Positions 43,246 to 52,630 of a DNA stretch of 64,000 bases are shown here, piece by piece. Below the pieces are notes generated by a model. The model was not told the DNA's origin and did no database searches. It saw only the letters and a list, made by a program, of their open reading frames with translations. The stretch comes from Bacteroidota bacterium (GTDB taxonomy: Bacteria > Bacteroidota > Bacteroidia > Cytophagales > Cytophagaceae): assembly GCA_023458555.1 (NCBI GenBank), contig JAEWYS010000016.1, positions 146,574-210,573 on the forward strand, in the 5' to 3' direction. The position numbers and the translations under genes are program-made. The first letter of the stretch is position 1, and the number at the start of each line of letters is the position of its first letter.

Positions 43246-44478
43246 ATGAACACGCTGCTGGTCGCGTTGGCTCTGCCGGGTTTTCTGCTGCTCATGTGGC
43301 TGGAGTACCGCATTGCCAAATGGAAAGACAAAACCTATTTTCACTTCAATTCGTCTATCGCCAATATCAGTATTGGTATTGCTGAACGCCTGTCAGATGT
43401 ATTTCTGGCGGGCGTTTTCTACGCCGCTTTTGATTACATTCACCGGAAATACGGACTTTTTGATATTTCTGCTTCCGTATTCACCTATGTAGTGCTCCTG
43501 GTTATTACGGACTTTCTCTGGTACTGGTACCACCGGTTCGGCCACGAAATCAATTTGTTCTGGGCTGCCCATATTGTGCATCACCAGAGTGAAGATTTTA
43601 ACTTTACCGTTTCCGCACGGATAACCATGTTTCAGTCTTTTCTCCGGCTTTTTTTCTGGTCCCTGCTGCCGCTGATCGGATTTTCGGCGCCTATGGTTAC
43701 ACTGGTTCTGCTGGCACATGGTCTTTATCCATTTTTTGTGCATACAAGACTGGTTGGCAAGCTGGGCTGGCTGGAATATGTCTTTGTTACCCCTTCGCAC
43801 CATAGGGTGCATCATGCTTCCAATGAGCAATACCTTGACAAAAACTACGGGAGCATATTCATCATCTGGGATAAGCTGTTCGGAACATTTACAAAGGAAG
43901 AGGAAGAGCCGGTTTATGGTCTGACAGCACCGCTCCGGAGCCATAGCTTTTTGTGGCAGCACTTTCATTATTATCTCGAATTATGGGAAGCCGCAAAGGC
44001 AGAAAGACGATGGAAAGACAAGCTTATGGTTTTCCTGCGCCGACCGGATACTGTTCCGGAAGTTTTCAGAGAAAGGCTTGAGCAGAGGTTTTCCATTCAG
44101 AAAAATTCTCTCCGGCAAAGTATGGCAGTTAGGCCGAAGCTTAGAATATATGTAATGCTGCAAATTGCTTTGGCGCTGGGCTTGCTTTTTTTGCTCAGTC
44201 TTATTCATGACCGGCTTGCAACCGGTACACAGCTATGTCTGGTCTTATTCATTCTGCTTACGCTGATCAATAGTTGTGCGATCATAGAGCGGCGCGTATG
44301 GATTATCTACCTTGAATATGCCCGGCTGATGGTCTGTTTTTTTATTATGGGGCAATATTATCAGCATACCTGGTTTTATCTTCTGGAGCTGGGCGCATTT
44401 GCCTGGCTGCTGTATTATTTTCGTTTTTTCAGGAAAACGCTTATTTTATATATTTTCCGTCCGGGACTTTCAACCTGA
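43246..44478 (+). CDS. Fatty-acid hydroxylase / sterol-desaturase family membrane di-iron enzyme
   Basis: 410 residues with several membrane helices. The eight-His di-iron pattern is present: HRFGH (HxxxH), HIVHH (HxxHH), and HHRVHH near the end of the catalytic part. After about residue 250 a further region with four hydrophobic segments extends the protein beyond the usual length of about 280-330. Members hydroxylate or desaturate lipids. It follows the alpha/beta-hydrolase gene, so the operon may modify a lipid; a role in sulfur-containing lipids such as sulfonolipids is only a thought. Confidence 0.82.
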   Translation: MNTLLVALALPGFLLLMWLEYRIAKWKDKTYFHFNSSIANISIGIAERLSDVFLAGVFYAAFDYIHRKYGLFDISASVFTYVVLLVITDFLWYWYHRFGHEINLFWAAHIVHHQSEDFNFTVSARITMFQSFLRLFFWSLLPLIGFSAPMVTLVLLAHGLYPFFVHTRLVGKLGWLEYVFVTPSHHRVHHASNEQYLDKNYGSIFIIWDKLFGTFTKEEEEPVYGLTAPLRSHSFLWQHFHYYLELWEAAKAERRWKDKLMVFLRRPDTVPEVFRERLEQRFSIQKNSLRQSMAVRPKLRIYVMLQIALALGLLFLLSLIHDRLATGTQLCLVLFILLTLINSCAIIERRVWIIYLEYARLMVCFFIMGQYYQHTWFYLLELGAFAWLLYYFRFFRKTLILYIFRPGLST

Positions 44479-44496
44479 AACGATAAAGGTATTTTC

Positions 44497-45420
44497 ATGA
44501 AGGATAAAAAACGAAAAATAGTGCTGGCCGGAGGTTCAGGATATCTTGGCAGCAGACTTATTGCTCATTATCGTGCAAAAGCTCATGAGATTGTTGTGCT
44601 GACCAGAGGTGCGGGCAGTGTTTGTGATTCTGTACGATACATTCATTGGGACAGCTGCTCTCCGGGAGACTGGTGTGGAGAGCTGGAAGGGGCTGATCTG
44701 ATTATTAATATGGTGGGTAAATCAGTTGATTGTCGCTATACGGAGAAAAACAGGAAAGAAATCATCGAATCCAGAACGAATGCTACTACGGTGCTGGGAG
44801 AGACAATCAATAAGCTGGAACAGCCACCCCGTTTGTGGCTGAATGCAGGTTCTGCCGCAATCTATGGTGATACCGGTAACTCGCTGATAGACGAAAAAAG
44901 CCCCTTGGGAAGTGGTTTCTCAGCCGAAGTATGTAAACTATGGGAAGAAGCGTTTTGGTTAGCAGATACTCCCCGGACCAGAAAGGCAGTATTGCGTATC
45001 GGGCTGGTTTTTGACCGCGATGCCTGGGTGCTGCAACCGTTTATATCAATGGCCCGCTGTGGTGTAGGTGGCCGGATCGGTAATGGCAATCAATACGTAA
45101 GCTGGATTCATATCACAGATTTTTTACAGGCGCTGGATATGATCGATGATGATACCGGTATAAATGGTGCTGTCAATATTGTGGCTCCGAATCCAGTCAC
45201 TAACCGGGAGTTTATGAGCGCTATCCGGAAAGCAACCGGTATATACTATGGCCTCCCGACTCCGGCCTGGCTTCTGAAAACAGGAGGGATGCTGATAGGT
45301 AAAGAAGCCGGCCTCGTTCTGGGTGGGCGCAGAGTAGTATCCGGAATCCTGGGAGAAAAGCAGATGAATTTTCATTTCCCCACTATTCATGCAGCGATGA
45401 GGCAGATTGTGAGGAGATAA
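44497..45420 (+). CDS. TIGR01777-type NAD(P)-dependent epimerase/SDR protein
   Basis: 307 residues. The N-terminal Rossmann motif is LAGGSGYLGSRLI. The family's internal features follow: NMVGKSVDCRYTEKNRKEI, ESRTNAT, LNAGSAAIYGD, then VSWIHITDFL and the C-terminal DUF1731-like part GLPTPAWLLKTGG. This is the YfcH/SDR39U1 family, whose substrate is not firmly known. It is the last gene of the riboswitch-led operon, 18 bases after the hydroxylase gene. Confidence 0.85.
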   Translation: MKDKKRKIVLAGGSGYLGSRLIAHYRAKAHEIVVLTRGAGSVCDSVRYIHWDSCSPGDWCGELEGADLIINMVGKSVDCRYTEKNRKEIIESRTNATTVLGETINKLEQPPRLWLNAGSAAIYGDTGNSLIDEKSPLGSGFSAEVCKLWEEAFWLADTPRTRKAVLRIGLVFDRDAWVLQPFISMARCGVGGRIGNGNQYVSWIHITDFLQALDMIDDDTGINGAVNIVAPNPVTNREFMSAIRKATGIYYGLPTPAWLLKTGGMLIGKEAGLVLGGRRVVSGILGEKQMNFHFPTIHAAMRQIVRR

Positions 45421-45498
45421 TAGTCATGTTTTAATTGGCAGAGGTAGTAGGTAATGTACTATGATATTTTGTTCATTGTCAGCTATTTTATAGTTATC

Positions 45499-47088
45499 TC
45501 AGGGTAATTGGATGACCTTATTCACCCCCACCTGTTGCAGAAAATAATCATCATGTGAAACAACCAGCAATGTGCCTTTGTAGTCATTGACAGCTGCTGT
45601 CAGGATTTCCATATTCTGTATATCCAGATTGTTGGTAGGTTCATCAAGTATCAGCAGATTGGGAGCCTGATTGCGGATAATCAGGCAGCAGAGAATCAGG
45701 CGCATTTTTTCTCCGCCGCTCAGGGTATGACAGGGTTTGTGCCAATAGGCTCCGGAAAACAGAAACCGGTTGAGCCGTATCTTTATATCATGCTCCTGAA
45801 GCTTGCCGTCATTAAAGGATTGAGCCTGTTCGTAAACGGTACGTTGCGGATCAATCAGAGAATATTCCTGATCAATGCAAGCCCAGGTATTGTCAGCTCT
45901 GAAAATTTCACCGGCAGATGGCTCCAGTCGTCCAGTGATGAGATTCAGCAGCGTGGTTTTTCCGGAGCCGTTTGAGCCTGTGATGGCAAAACGATCTCCA
46001 CTGGCTATCTGAAAGCTGAGCGATTGCTCCCATAGTATATCCCTGCCATAACAGAAGTTGATTTCATGTGCATTGATCAGCACTTTCCCTTTGTGAAGAC
46101 CCGAATCATCAAAACCCAGCTTTATTTTGTCAATATCTGGCAAAGACGAGCGTAATTCGCGAAGATCCCCTGATAGGTCACTGATTTTTTCCCCATGGAT
46201 TCCTTTTATTCGCCCGGTACTGCGCTCGGCATTATTTTTAAACGCGTTTTTTATAATAGCAGGTAAGCCTGCTTTATCCTGTTTCTTTTTACCACGAGCA
46301 TCCAGTTTTTGCTGCCTTTCCATCGTTTCGCGTTCTTTCTCTCTCGCCTGTTTTAGCGCTTTTTCCTTGCTTTTAAGATCATGGTTCAGGGCATTTAACT
46401 CCATGTTTTTTTGTTGCGCATAGAAATCATAGTTGCCACCGTATATTGTGAGACCACGTTTGCTCAGTTCACACATTGTTGAGAGCAGATTGAGCAGTTT
46501 CCTGTCATGACTTACTACGAGCAGCGTATCATTGGTTGATTGTATATATTCATAGAGCTGATCCCGGCTGCGGGCGTCCAGGTGATTGCTGGGCTCATCC
46601 AGTAATACCAGATCTGGTTGGTGTATGCGGATACCAGCCAGTAATACTTTGGTTTTCTGTCCGCCACTAAGTGATTCCATGGGTGTGTTCAGGCCAATGC
46701 CATTCAGATTCCAGCCTGACAGCGCTTCCCGGCATCGTTCTTCAAGATTCCAGTCGTTATTAAGAATATCCAGATTTTCCTCTGTTGCGTTGCCGTCCAG
46801 TATTTCCTGCATCGCTTTGATTTTGTCGGAAACTTTTAGTGCCCCGGCAACAGTGATATCCTTATACGGATCTGTAATCTGTGGTATGTAGTACAAAGTC
46901 CCGTCTACTTTTAATGTGCCTGAAACCGGAAGCAAATCACCGGCGATAATTCTGAGAAGCGTGGATTTGCCGGAACCATTATTACCAATGAGACCGGTTT
47001 TGTCATGACGGTTGACAGTCAGTTGAAGATCGTCTACTAATAAATCCTTATCAGGATGGGTATATCGGAGATTCTGTAAAACAAGCAT
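45499..47088 (-). CDS. ABC-F family ATPase
   Basis: 529 residues from the ATG at 47088, which has AAGGAAG just upstream; an in-frame extension to 47118 is unlikely. Two ABC domains and no membrane helices. Domain 1 has GNNGSGKS, LSGGQ and LLDEPSNHLD. Domain 2 has GSNGSGKT, LSGGE and LDEPTNNLD. Between them is a charged, coiled-coil-like linker (about 235-320) with many Lys/Glu. ABC-F proteins act on the ribosome, in translation stress or resistance to ribosome-targeting antibiotics. The linker length does not tell which. It stands alone. Confidence 0.88.
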   Translation of the reverse strand: MLVLQNLRYTHPDKDLLVDDLQLTVNRHDKTGLIGNNGSGKSTLLRIIAGDLLPVSGTLKVDGTLYYIPQITDPYKDITVAGALKVSDKIKAMQEILDGNATEENLDILNNDWNLEERCREALSGWNLNGIGLNTPMESLSGGQKTKVLLAGIRIHQPDLVLLDEPSNHLDARSRDQLYEYIQSTNDTLLVVSHDRKLLNLLSTMCELSKRGLTIYGGNYDFYAQQKNMELNALNHDLKSKEKALKQAREKERETMERQQKLDARGKKKQDKAGLPAIIKNAFKNNAERSTGRIKGIHGEKISDLSGDLRELRSSLPDIDKIKLGFDDSGLHKGKVLINAHEINFCYGRDILWEQSLSFQIASGDRFAITGSNGSGKTTLLNLITGRLEPSAGEIFRADNTWACIDQEYSLIDPQRTVYEQAQSFNDGKLQEHDIKIRLNRFLFSGAYWHKPCHTLSGGEKMRLILCCLIIRNQAPNLLILDEPTNNLDIQNMEILTAAVNDYKGTLLVVSHDDYFLQQVGVNKVIQLP

Positions 47089-47325
47089 GTACTTCCTTTC
47101 TTTTCCAAAAATGAACAATCACTGACGCAGATGAGCGTCCTGGTTTATATTCGAAAGAAAGTGAGTTTTACATACAGTAGTCTTGAATACTTTTGTTTAG
47201 TACGAATGCAAAGATAAGCAAAAAAGACTGAAAAAAGTTCGGTTGGCTTCGTTTATCATTCTGAATTACTCTGTCGGAAAAATGTGCTCAATAAATAGGT
47301 AAAGAAAGATTTTAAGCTGGAAAAG

Positions 47326-47362
47326 TATCCATGGAATACTCCTTTGAAATATTCCATGGATA
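47326..47362 (-). terminator. Terminator of the minus-strand T9SS protein gene
   Basis: TATCCATGGAATA (47326-47338) pairs perfectly with TATTCCATGGATA (47350-47362), followed on the minus strand by CTTTTCC. The rest of the 47089-47375 gap is AT-rich and contains no gene; it should hold the promoter of the ABC-F gene. Confidence 0.75.
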
Positions 47363-47375
47363 GAAGTGAAAAAAA

Positions 47376-48275
47376 TTAGCGGATAGCTATTTTTTTGCTG
47401 TAATAGGTACCTTCGTGCTGAAAATTAACAATATAAATACCAGGCTGTAGCGAAGAAGCATTCAGGGTGTTAAGATTGCCTTTTTCAGTGATTTTACGTT
47501 CACCGGTACTGCTTAAAATAGTTACTTCTGATACAGAAGAGGAAAATACAAGCTGATTGCCGGAAGCGTACACATTGATCAGGTCAGAAGCACGAAGATC
47601 CTTTGTTGAAGTAACAGGATCATCGTACTCAAAAGTCAGGTTGTCCAATAGGAATACAGATTCTGCACTAGCCTCCTCGTCAGATTCCGGATCTCTCAGG
47701 ATAACTCCGAATGATAATGCGGTAGGGTCTTCTTCTGACTGATACTCCAGAGTAATTTCGAATTTTGTGTATTCACTTGTTCCGGACGTGATTTCAAGAT
47801 TGCCATGGCCAATCGGGCTTGTTTCGCTTGAAACAACTAATACCATTGAAATCTGATCCGAACCTCCCTGAGTAAATTTATAGTAACCGGTTAATTTGAC
47901 AGGTCTGCCAGTGAAAGGCAGGCTTTGGAGTGCTTCATCTTCTATAGCTGCTTCGATATCGTTGCCAAGCATCACAGCATTTGAGACAGTATTACCAAAT
48001 ATCTGTAGAGCAGTCATACGCATGGCATATGTTCCATTGTGTGCATCGGTTGATTTGGTTATTGAAGGGGTTGGGTTGCAATATCCAAATCCGGTCCCTA
48101 GTGTATAATAATAGTTTAGGACATCCGCAGTAATATAATCCGAGGGTGACTCAATATTCGGGCAGGGAGCGAGTGTAGACCAATCCTCAAAATCTCCGTT
48201 AGGAAACTGGCTTTGTGCCGAAGAAGTAAGGATAGAAGCAAACAGAGCTCCTGAAATCAGTAGAGTTTTTTTCAT
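47376..48275 (-). CDS. Secreted protein with PCMD-like domain and T9SS type-A sorting domain
   Basis: 299 residues with a signal peptide ending near TSSAQ. The mature protein opens with FPNGDFEDW and has a jelly-roll-like domain (TDAHNGTYAMRMTAL, VKLTGYYKFTQGGSDQ, SVFLLDNLTFEY), typical of the putative carbohydrate-binding PCMD family. The end (LQPGIYIVNFQHEGTYYSKKIAIR) is a T9SS type-A sorting domain. Carbohydrate binding is inferred from the family. Confidence 0.82.
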   Translation of the reverse strand: MKKTLLISGALFASILTSSAQSQFPNGDFEDWSTLAPCPNIESPSDYITADVLNYYYTLGTGFGYCNPTPSITKSTDAHNGTYAMRMTALQIFGNTVSNAVMLGNDIEAAIEDEALQSLPFTGRPVKLTGYYKFTQGGSDQISMVLVVSSETSPIGHGNLEITSGTSEYTKFEITLEYQSEEDPTALSFGVILRDPESDEEASAESVFLLDNLTFEYDDPVTSTKDLRASDLINVYASGNQLVFSSSVSEVTILSSTGERKITEKGNLNTLNASSLQPGIYIVNFQHEGTYYSKKIAIR

Positions 48276-48742
48276 ATGTGTTTGTTGATGTAGAATATTT
48301 TATGAGTTAAAATTAAGGGTGATACATGAAAGAGAGAAGAAAAGTTACACAAATTACTGTAAGATGTGACAGACAGGTTATCGGGACCGTTGAGATACCA
48401 GTCTTTTTAGGACAAATTCATTATGATCAAAAACTATGATGTTGTTTCTGATCGACTAACGATAATAACTGGTTTATGTTTGACCGGAAAGTTGACAGAG
48501 TTGGCAATGAAACAGAGTTTCGCCGCCTCCTGGTGAAGTGTTCCGGCTTTCTCCATCATACTATCTTCTGCTATTTTCACAACAGGATGTATATATCACA
48601 TCTTTAAACCTGCCGTCACCATCAGATGTTTCCACCATGACTCCGTTTGCCTTATCGGTATAGTCAGTCACAATTACAACTAAAAAATATTGGGAGAGAG
48701 CTACGGCCATATTCAGAGAATATGGCCGTAGGAGATATTGTT
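48276..48742. other. 467-bp intergenic region
   Basis: Between two minus-strand T9SS cargo genes. It holds the terminator of the upstream gene at its right end (48701-48731), and should hold the promoter of the gene starting at 48275. A 25-codon minus-strand ORF (48561-48638) with a Cys pair is present but has no support. No other structure seen. Confidence 0.5.
48684..48731 (-). terminator. Terminator of the DUF5060 protein gene
   Basis: CTACGGCCATATTC (48701-48714) pairs with GAATATGGCCGTAG (48718-48731), a 14-bp perfect stem with a 3-base loop. On the minus strand it is followed shortly by ATATTTTTTAG. Confidence 0.88.
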
Positions 48743-51700
48743 TTATTTACGAAACGCTTCCGTACATTTACGGCCGTTTTCTGTCACGATTTCAATATAA
48801 TAAATACCCGGATAAAGTTGTTCTGTATCAACTTTTACCATGTTCCTGTGTATTCGACGCAGGTCGGGTGTATACTTCCGCCCTACAGGAGTAATCAAAT
48901 GAACTTCTTTTATGACTTCGGATTCATCAATATGGATAGTCAGTTCGCTAGTGGCAGGGTTGGGATATAGCTGACGAAATAAGGCAGTGCGTAGTGATGG
49001 GGGTGTCTCATTGATTACCGTAAATCGTACGGATAATGTATCAAGCAAAGAGCCTTGAGCATTCGTTAACGAATAGGCATATCCCTTTACGGTATACGCG
49101 CCTACAGCCGGAGTCCATGAGTTATAAATTCCGGAATTATCTCCCGTCATGGCATAGGGGGCCTGACTTTCTATTCGTCGTTGTACCCCGTTCAGGTCAA
49201 ATCGAATACTACCGACTGGCTGGCTTACATTGGCTCTGATATTCAGATTGTCACCTGTGACAGCCCGATTGATAACAGCACTGTCCGGAATTGGATCGAA
49301 GCCGCTGACCGGAAGATTAGTATTGGTATTAATAAGAGTGAACCCGGTTATGTAAATTATTCTGGACGGAACGACATTTACCAAAACAGTATCCGTCCCT
49401 GTTGCCAGCGAATCATCATGGGCTATAGCGACCAGCGTATAGTTTCCGGTCTGAGCATTATGCCACCAGAATGTATAGGGTTCGGTATATGAAGTATGTA
49501 CAAGAGTATTATTGACCAGAAAAGACACACTGTCAATAATGCCATCCGCATCATAAGCCGTTGCAGTAACACGGATACTGTCACCTTCAGTATATGTACT
49601 GTTATTCGCGGGCTGCGTAATCTCAGCGGTCGGAGGGATATTGACACGTTCTTCTACGGCAAATGTTATAGTATCCGCCCCCGTAGCGAGTGAATCATCA
49701 TAGGCTACGGCAACCAGTGTATAGCTTTCTGTCTGAGCATTATGCCACCAGAATGTGTACGGTTCAGTATATGAAGTATGTATAAGTATATTGTTGATCA
49801 GAAAAGACACGCTGTCAATAATGCCGTCACTGTCATAAGCTGTTGCGGAAATGAGAATACTGTCTCCGGTGGTGATTACCGAGGAGTCGTGTGGCTGTGT
49901 TATTTCAATTGCAGGCGGTATATTGATAATAGTCTCTACAATGATCCGGATAGAATCTTTCGCATAAGCAGCGGAATCATCATAAGCAACAACCTTAATA
50001 GTATGTTCTCCTTCCGGGACATTGGTCCATGTATACGAATATGGTTCAGCAGTTATCGAATCAATCCGCAGGTCATTGATATATACTTCGACACTCACTA
50101 TTGTACCGTCAACATCACTGGCAGTTGCGTTTATCGGAATTGTAGAGCCGGTAATATGAATGCTGCTGTCTGCCGGACTGGCAATTGAGATTATGGGAAG
50201 CTCATTGGGGAAATCCATTATCTGAATCCGGATGGAGTCAGCGGAAGTACCGAGAGAATCATCGTAAGCCACTACACGGATATTCCAAAAGCCATTAGCC
50301 GGACTTATCAGCAGATATTCATAGGGTGCACTCAAGTCGGTAGCAGCGAGTGTATCATTTATGTAAAATTCTACTTTACTGATTATACCGTCCGCATCAG
50401 TGGCTGAGGCTTTAACAGGAATCGAAGATACATAGGATGGAATAACAGATCCGTCAGCGGGCGAAGAGACAGAAACCGAAGGCAGCATATTGGCAGCACC
50501 GGCTTCAAAAATCAGAAATGCCCGGTCTGTATTATTGGGAGCCTGAAGCAATCCATTGTTTAGAGAAGCTACGGTAGAAATAAAACTTCCGGTCACTGGA
50601 TCATAAGGACGATACCGCCAGTTACCGGCAGGAAGATTTACTGTGGCATTGCCACCCCGGCTTAGAAAAGCAAGATAAATCTTAGAATTGTGATCACCGA
50701 AAAGCCAGTTGCTGGTATTCTGAGTGATCAGGCTATCCATAGGCATCATCTGGTAAAACGGAAGATAATGGTGAAAAAACTCTAAAGCGTAACGGCAATA
50801 ATCCCAGAAAATATCACGGCTTCGGAAATCTTCACAATCAAGATCGCCGATAGGGCGGTCGGGATCATAGCCGAAATACCAGTCTGCTCCGCCGCCGCCG
50901 CCGGTCAGGTTGCCCCATAGCAGATTGCGTCGCATCGTATTCTGATTGTTGCCGGTGGCCGGAGTATCGGGGCCGAGTCCGCCATTTACTTCATCATGCT
51001 CAATAACCCAGCGAAACCCGGCCGTTTCAGATTTTTCACGCCACTTAAGAACAATCGAGTGACCTACTGTATGGGGTTGCTGGAGGGAGGTAGCGTCAAA
51101 GTTGGCATCTCCCAGCAAAGGATCGTATATCAGATCCGGTGAGGTCGAATTTGCTTTGGTATGTACCTTGACCGGATGCCTGTATGGGTCAAATTGTTTA
51201 AAAAAGGCCGCGTCAGCTTTTAACTGCGTGGTGTTTCTGTTGTTTTCTTCACCCAGATTCCAGAAAAGTGCATTATGATGTGCAAATCGGGCAATCATTT
51301 CTCTGTAATAGAGTCGCCGTTCCAATCCCAGGTTTCCTGAGTTTAGTAGGCGGTCATTTTCGGCTTCCTGAAGTACAAAGTGCAGCGCGACACCCTGTTG
51401 CTGCATATAAGTGAAAACAAGTTCCCATTGTGCCAGCTTACTCACATCAAAGCGGCTACGCTCTGTATAGCTGGTCCAGGGATAGACCTCCCGGCCGTCC
51501 CCGTTGACATTCATCAGCAGCATGTACACATTGTTAAGGCCTTCGGAAGCCAGATAATTAACCACTCCGATAATACCTTTCCCTTTGCCGTTTTGCCATG
51601 AAGGATTACCGGGGCGCCAGTCTTTCCGGTGTGGTTCGTAATGATGCAACCCGTCCGGAAGATTTTTTATATCACTACCCGGTTGAGGCTGAGTATTGTC

Positions 51701-52273
51701 AAATTCAAAATAAGCAAGATAATTTTCCGGGCTTCCTATACCTTGTTTCAGAAAATAGGACTGATCTCCCCGAAACCGGTAAAAATGCTCATTATGGTGC
51801 TCCAGCAGTCCTTTAGCCCGGAAATCTTTACCATGCTTGTCGCTGGTGCTGATTTTAAAATTTCCGGTGCTTCCGTTCAAAGGCATATAAGGAGTCCCGG
51901 CGGATGAATCATCTGATATTGCTATATCTGTTCCCTGCCGGAAAGACACAATATAATTCCATTCTCCTGTGTATGGCGGATTGAAATGAACACGCCAGCG
52001 GTTGCCGGATGATGCGGAACTTTCGTGAGCCTGTCCATCTGCTGCATAAAATCCGGGAACAATCAAGGTGTCGTTCTCGTGCATAAAATATACATTCATC
52101 CGGTAAAAAGTAAACGGATTGACCGGATCATATTCGGCAGCTTCCGGTCCTTCAAAAGTCAGGGAAAGTGTATGCCATAATTTAAGTTCTCCCTCTGGGA
52201 CATGCTGGCCATCAGCCGGATTGCTTCCCAGAAAAAGCAGGACTAGTTGACAGATTAACAGTTTTCTTTTCAT
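48743..52273 (-). CDS. Secreted DUF5060/glycosidase-like protein with four Ig-like repeats and T9SS type-A sorting domain
   Basis: 1176 residues with a signal peptide ending near NPADG. The N-terminal DUF5060 domain (LKLWHTLSLTFEGPEAAEY, then RWRVHFNPPYTGEWNY) precedes a TIM-barrel-like region of about 400 residues (RFRGDQSYFLKQG, HNALFWNLGEENN, RWVIEHDEVNGGLGPD) as in putative glycoside hydrolases with DUF4038-like folds. Four Ig-like repeats follow (about residues 598-960), each built on PADGS, DADG/DSDG, VEFYIND or VSFLINN, and VAYDDS. The third and fourth are nearly identical. The end (LYPNPATSELTIHIDES) is a T9SS type-A sorting domain. Probably a polysaccharide-acting surface enzyme; substrate unknown. 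Confidence 0.83.
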   Translation of the reverse strand: MKRKLLICQLVLLFLGSNPADGQHVPEGELKLWHTLSLTFEGPEAAEYDPVNPFTFYRMNVYFMHENDTLIVPGFYAADGQAHESSASSGNRWRVHFNPPYTGEWNYIVSFRQGTDIAISDDSSAGTPYMPLNGSTGNFKISTSDKHGKDFRAKGLLEHHNEHFYRFRGDQSYFLKQGIGSPENYLAYFEFDNTQPQPGSDIKNLPDGLHHYEPHRKDWRPGNPSWQNGKGKGIIGVVNYLASEGLNNVYMLLMNVNGDGREVYPWTSYTERSRFDVSKLAQWELVFTYMQQQGVALHFVLQEAENDRLLNSGNLGLERRLYYREMIARFAHHNALFWNLGEENNRNTTQLKADAAFFKQFDPYRHPVKVHTKANSTSPDLIYDPLLGDANFDATSLQQPHTVGHSIVLKWREKSETAGFRWVIEHDEVNGGLGPDTPATGNNQNTMRRNLLWGNLTGGGGGADWYFGYDPDRPIGDLDCEDFRSRDIFWDYCRYALEFFHHYLPFYQMMPMDSLITQNTSNWLFGDHNSKIYLAFLSRGGNATVNLPAGNWRYRPYDPVTGSFISTVASLNNGLLQAPNNTDRAFLIFEAGAANMLPSVSVSSPADGSVIPSYVSSIPVKASATDADGIISKVEFYINDTLAATDLSAPYEYLLISPANGFWNIRVVAYDDSLGTSADSIRIQIMDFPNELPIISIASPADSSIHITGSTIPINATASDVDGTIVSVEVYINDLRIDSITAEPYSYTWTNVPEGEHTIKVVAYDDSAAYAKDSIRIIVETIINIPPAIEITQPHDSSVITTGDSILISATAYDSDGIIDSVSFLINNILIHTSYTEPYTFWWHNAQTESYTLVAVAYDDSLATGADTITFAVEERVNIPPTAEITQPANNSTYTEGDSIRVTATAYDADGIIDSVSFLVNNTLVHTSYTEPYTFWWHNAQTGNYTLVAIAHDDSLATGTDTVLVNVVPSRIIYITGFTLINTNTNLPVSGFDPIPDSAVINRAVTGDNLNIRANVSQPVGSIRFDLNGVQRRIESQAPYAMTGDNSGIYNSWTPAVGAYTVKGYAYSLTNAQGSLLDTLSVRFTVINETPPSLRTALFRQLYPNPATSELTIHIDESEVIKEVHLITPVGRKYTPDLRRIHRNMVKVDTEQLYPGIYYIEIVTENGRKCTEAFRK
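49380..49900 (-). repeat. Recently duplicated Ig-like repeat units inside the DUF5060 protein gene
   Basis: Two adjacent units of about 260 bp encode nearly the same sequence (both contain HTSYTEPYTFWWHNAQT and DGIIDSVSFL). Long identical DNA stretches show a recent tandem duplication. The two preceding Ig units are much more diverged. Confidence 0.75.
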
Positions 52274-52630
52274 GGCAGGTTGTAGTTAATCAACCATAAC
52301 TCAAAAAAGCGGAAAATGTTTATGATTTAAGGAATGATCACCGGTCATTTCCTTTTTATTAGGGAGAATCGGGGAGCTGCTTGCAGAAAAAGAATTAACT
52401 TAAACGATGGATGCGGGATAATGCAGCTGCTACAGATACAGTCAGAAACAATATCCTCAGGCATCTGTTTTATTTCGGGGATTTATAATAAAATCGATAA
52501 AAAATGTTAATTTTGATCGATCGATTTTAAGCAAACTCGGAGTTTCAATGCCAGGCCCCTCTGGTAGCAAGCTCATAAATACTATCAGGAAGCGGAGTAT
52601 ACAATGCTTTCTTTGTTTTATTTGTTTACG
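52274..52630. other. 357-bp intergenic region between divergent genes
   Basis: The region between the divergent DUF5060 gene and the second PorP gene should hold both promoters. I see no repeat or RNA structure. A 58-codon plus-strand ORF (52334-52510) has scattered Cys and no support. Confidence 0.45.

Noticed and set aside
48561..48638. Minus-strand 25-codon ORF with a Cys pair upstream of a T9SS cargo gene.
   Set aside because: It lies more than 280 bases from the next gene, has no promoter motif or hairpin beside it, and one Cys pair is likely by chance. It serves as a warning against over-reading Cys pairs.
52334..52510. 58-codon plus-strand ORF before the second PorP gene.
   Set aside because: Cysteines are scattered, not clustered; no shared motif; no recognisable protein features.
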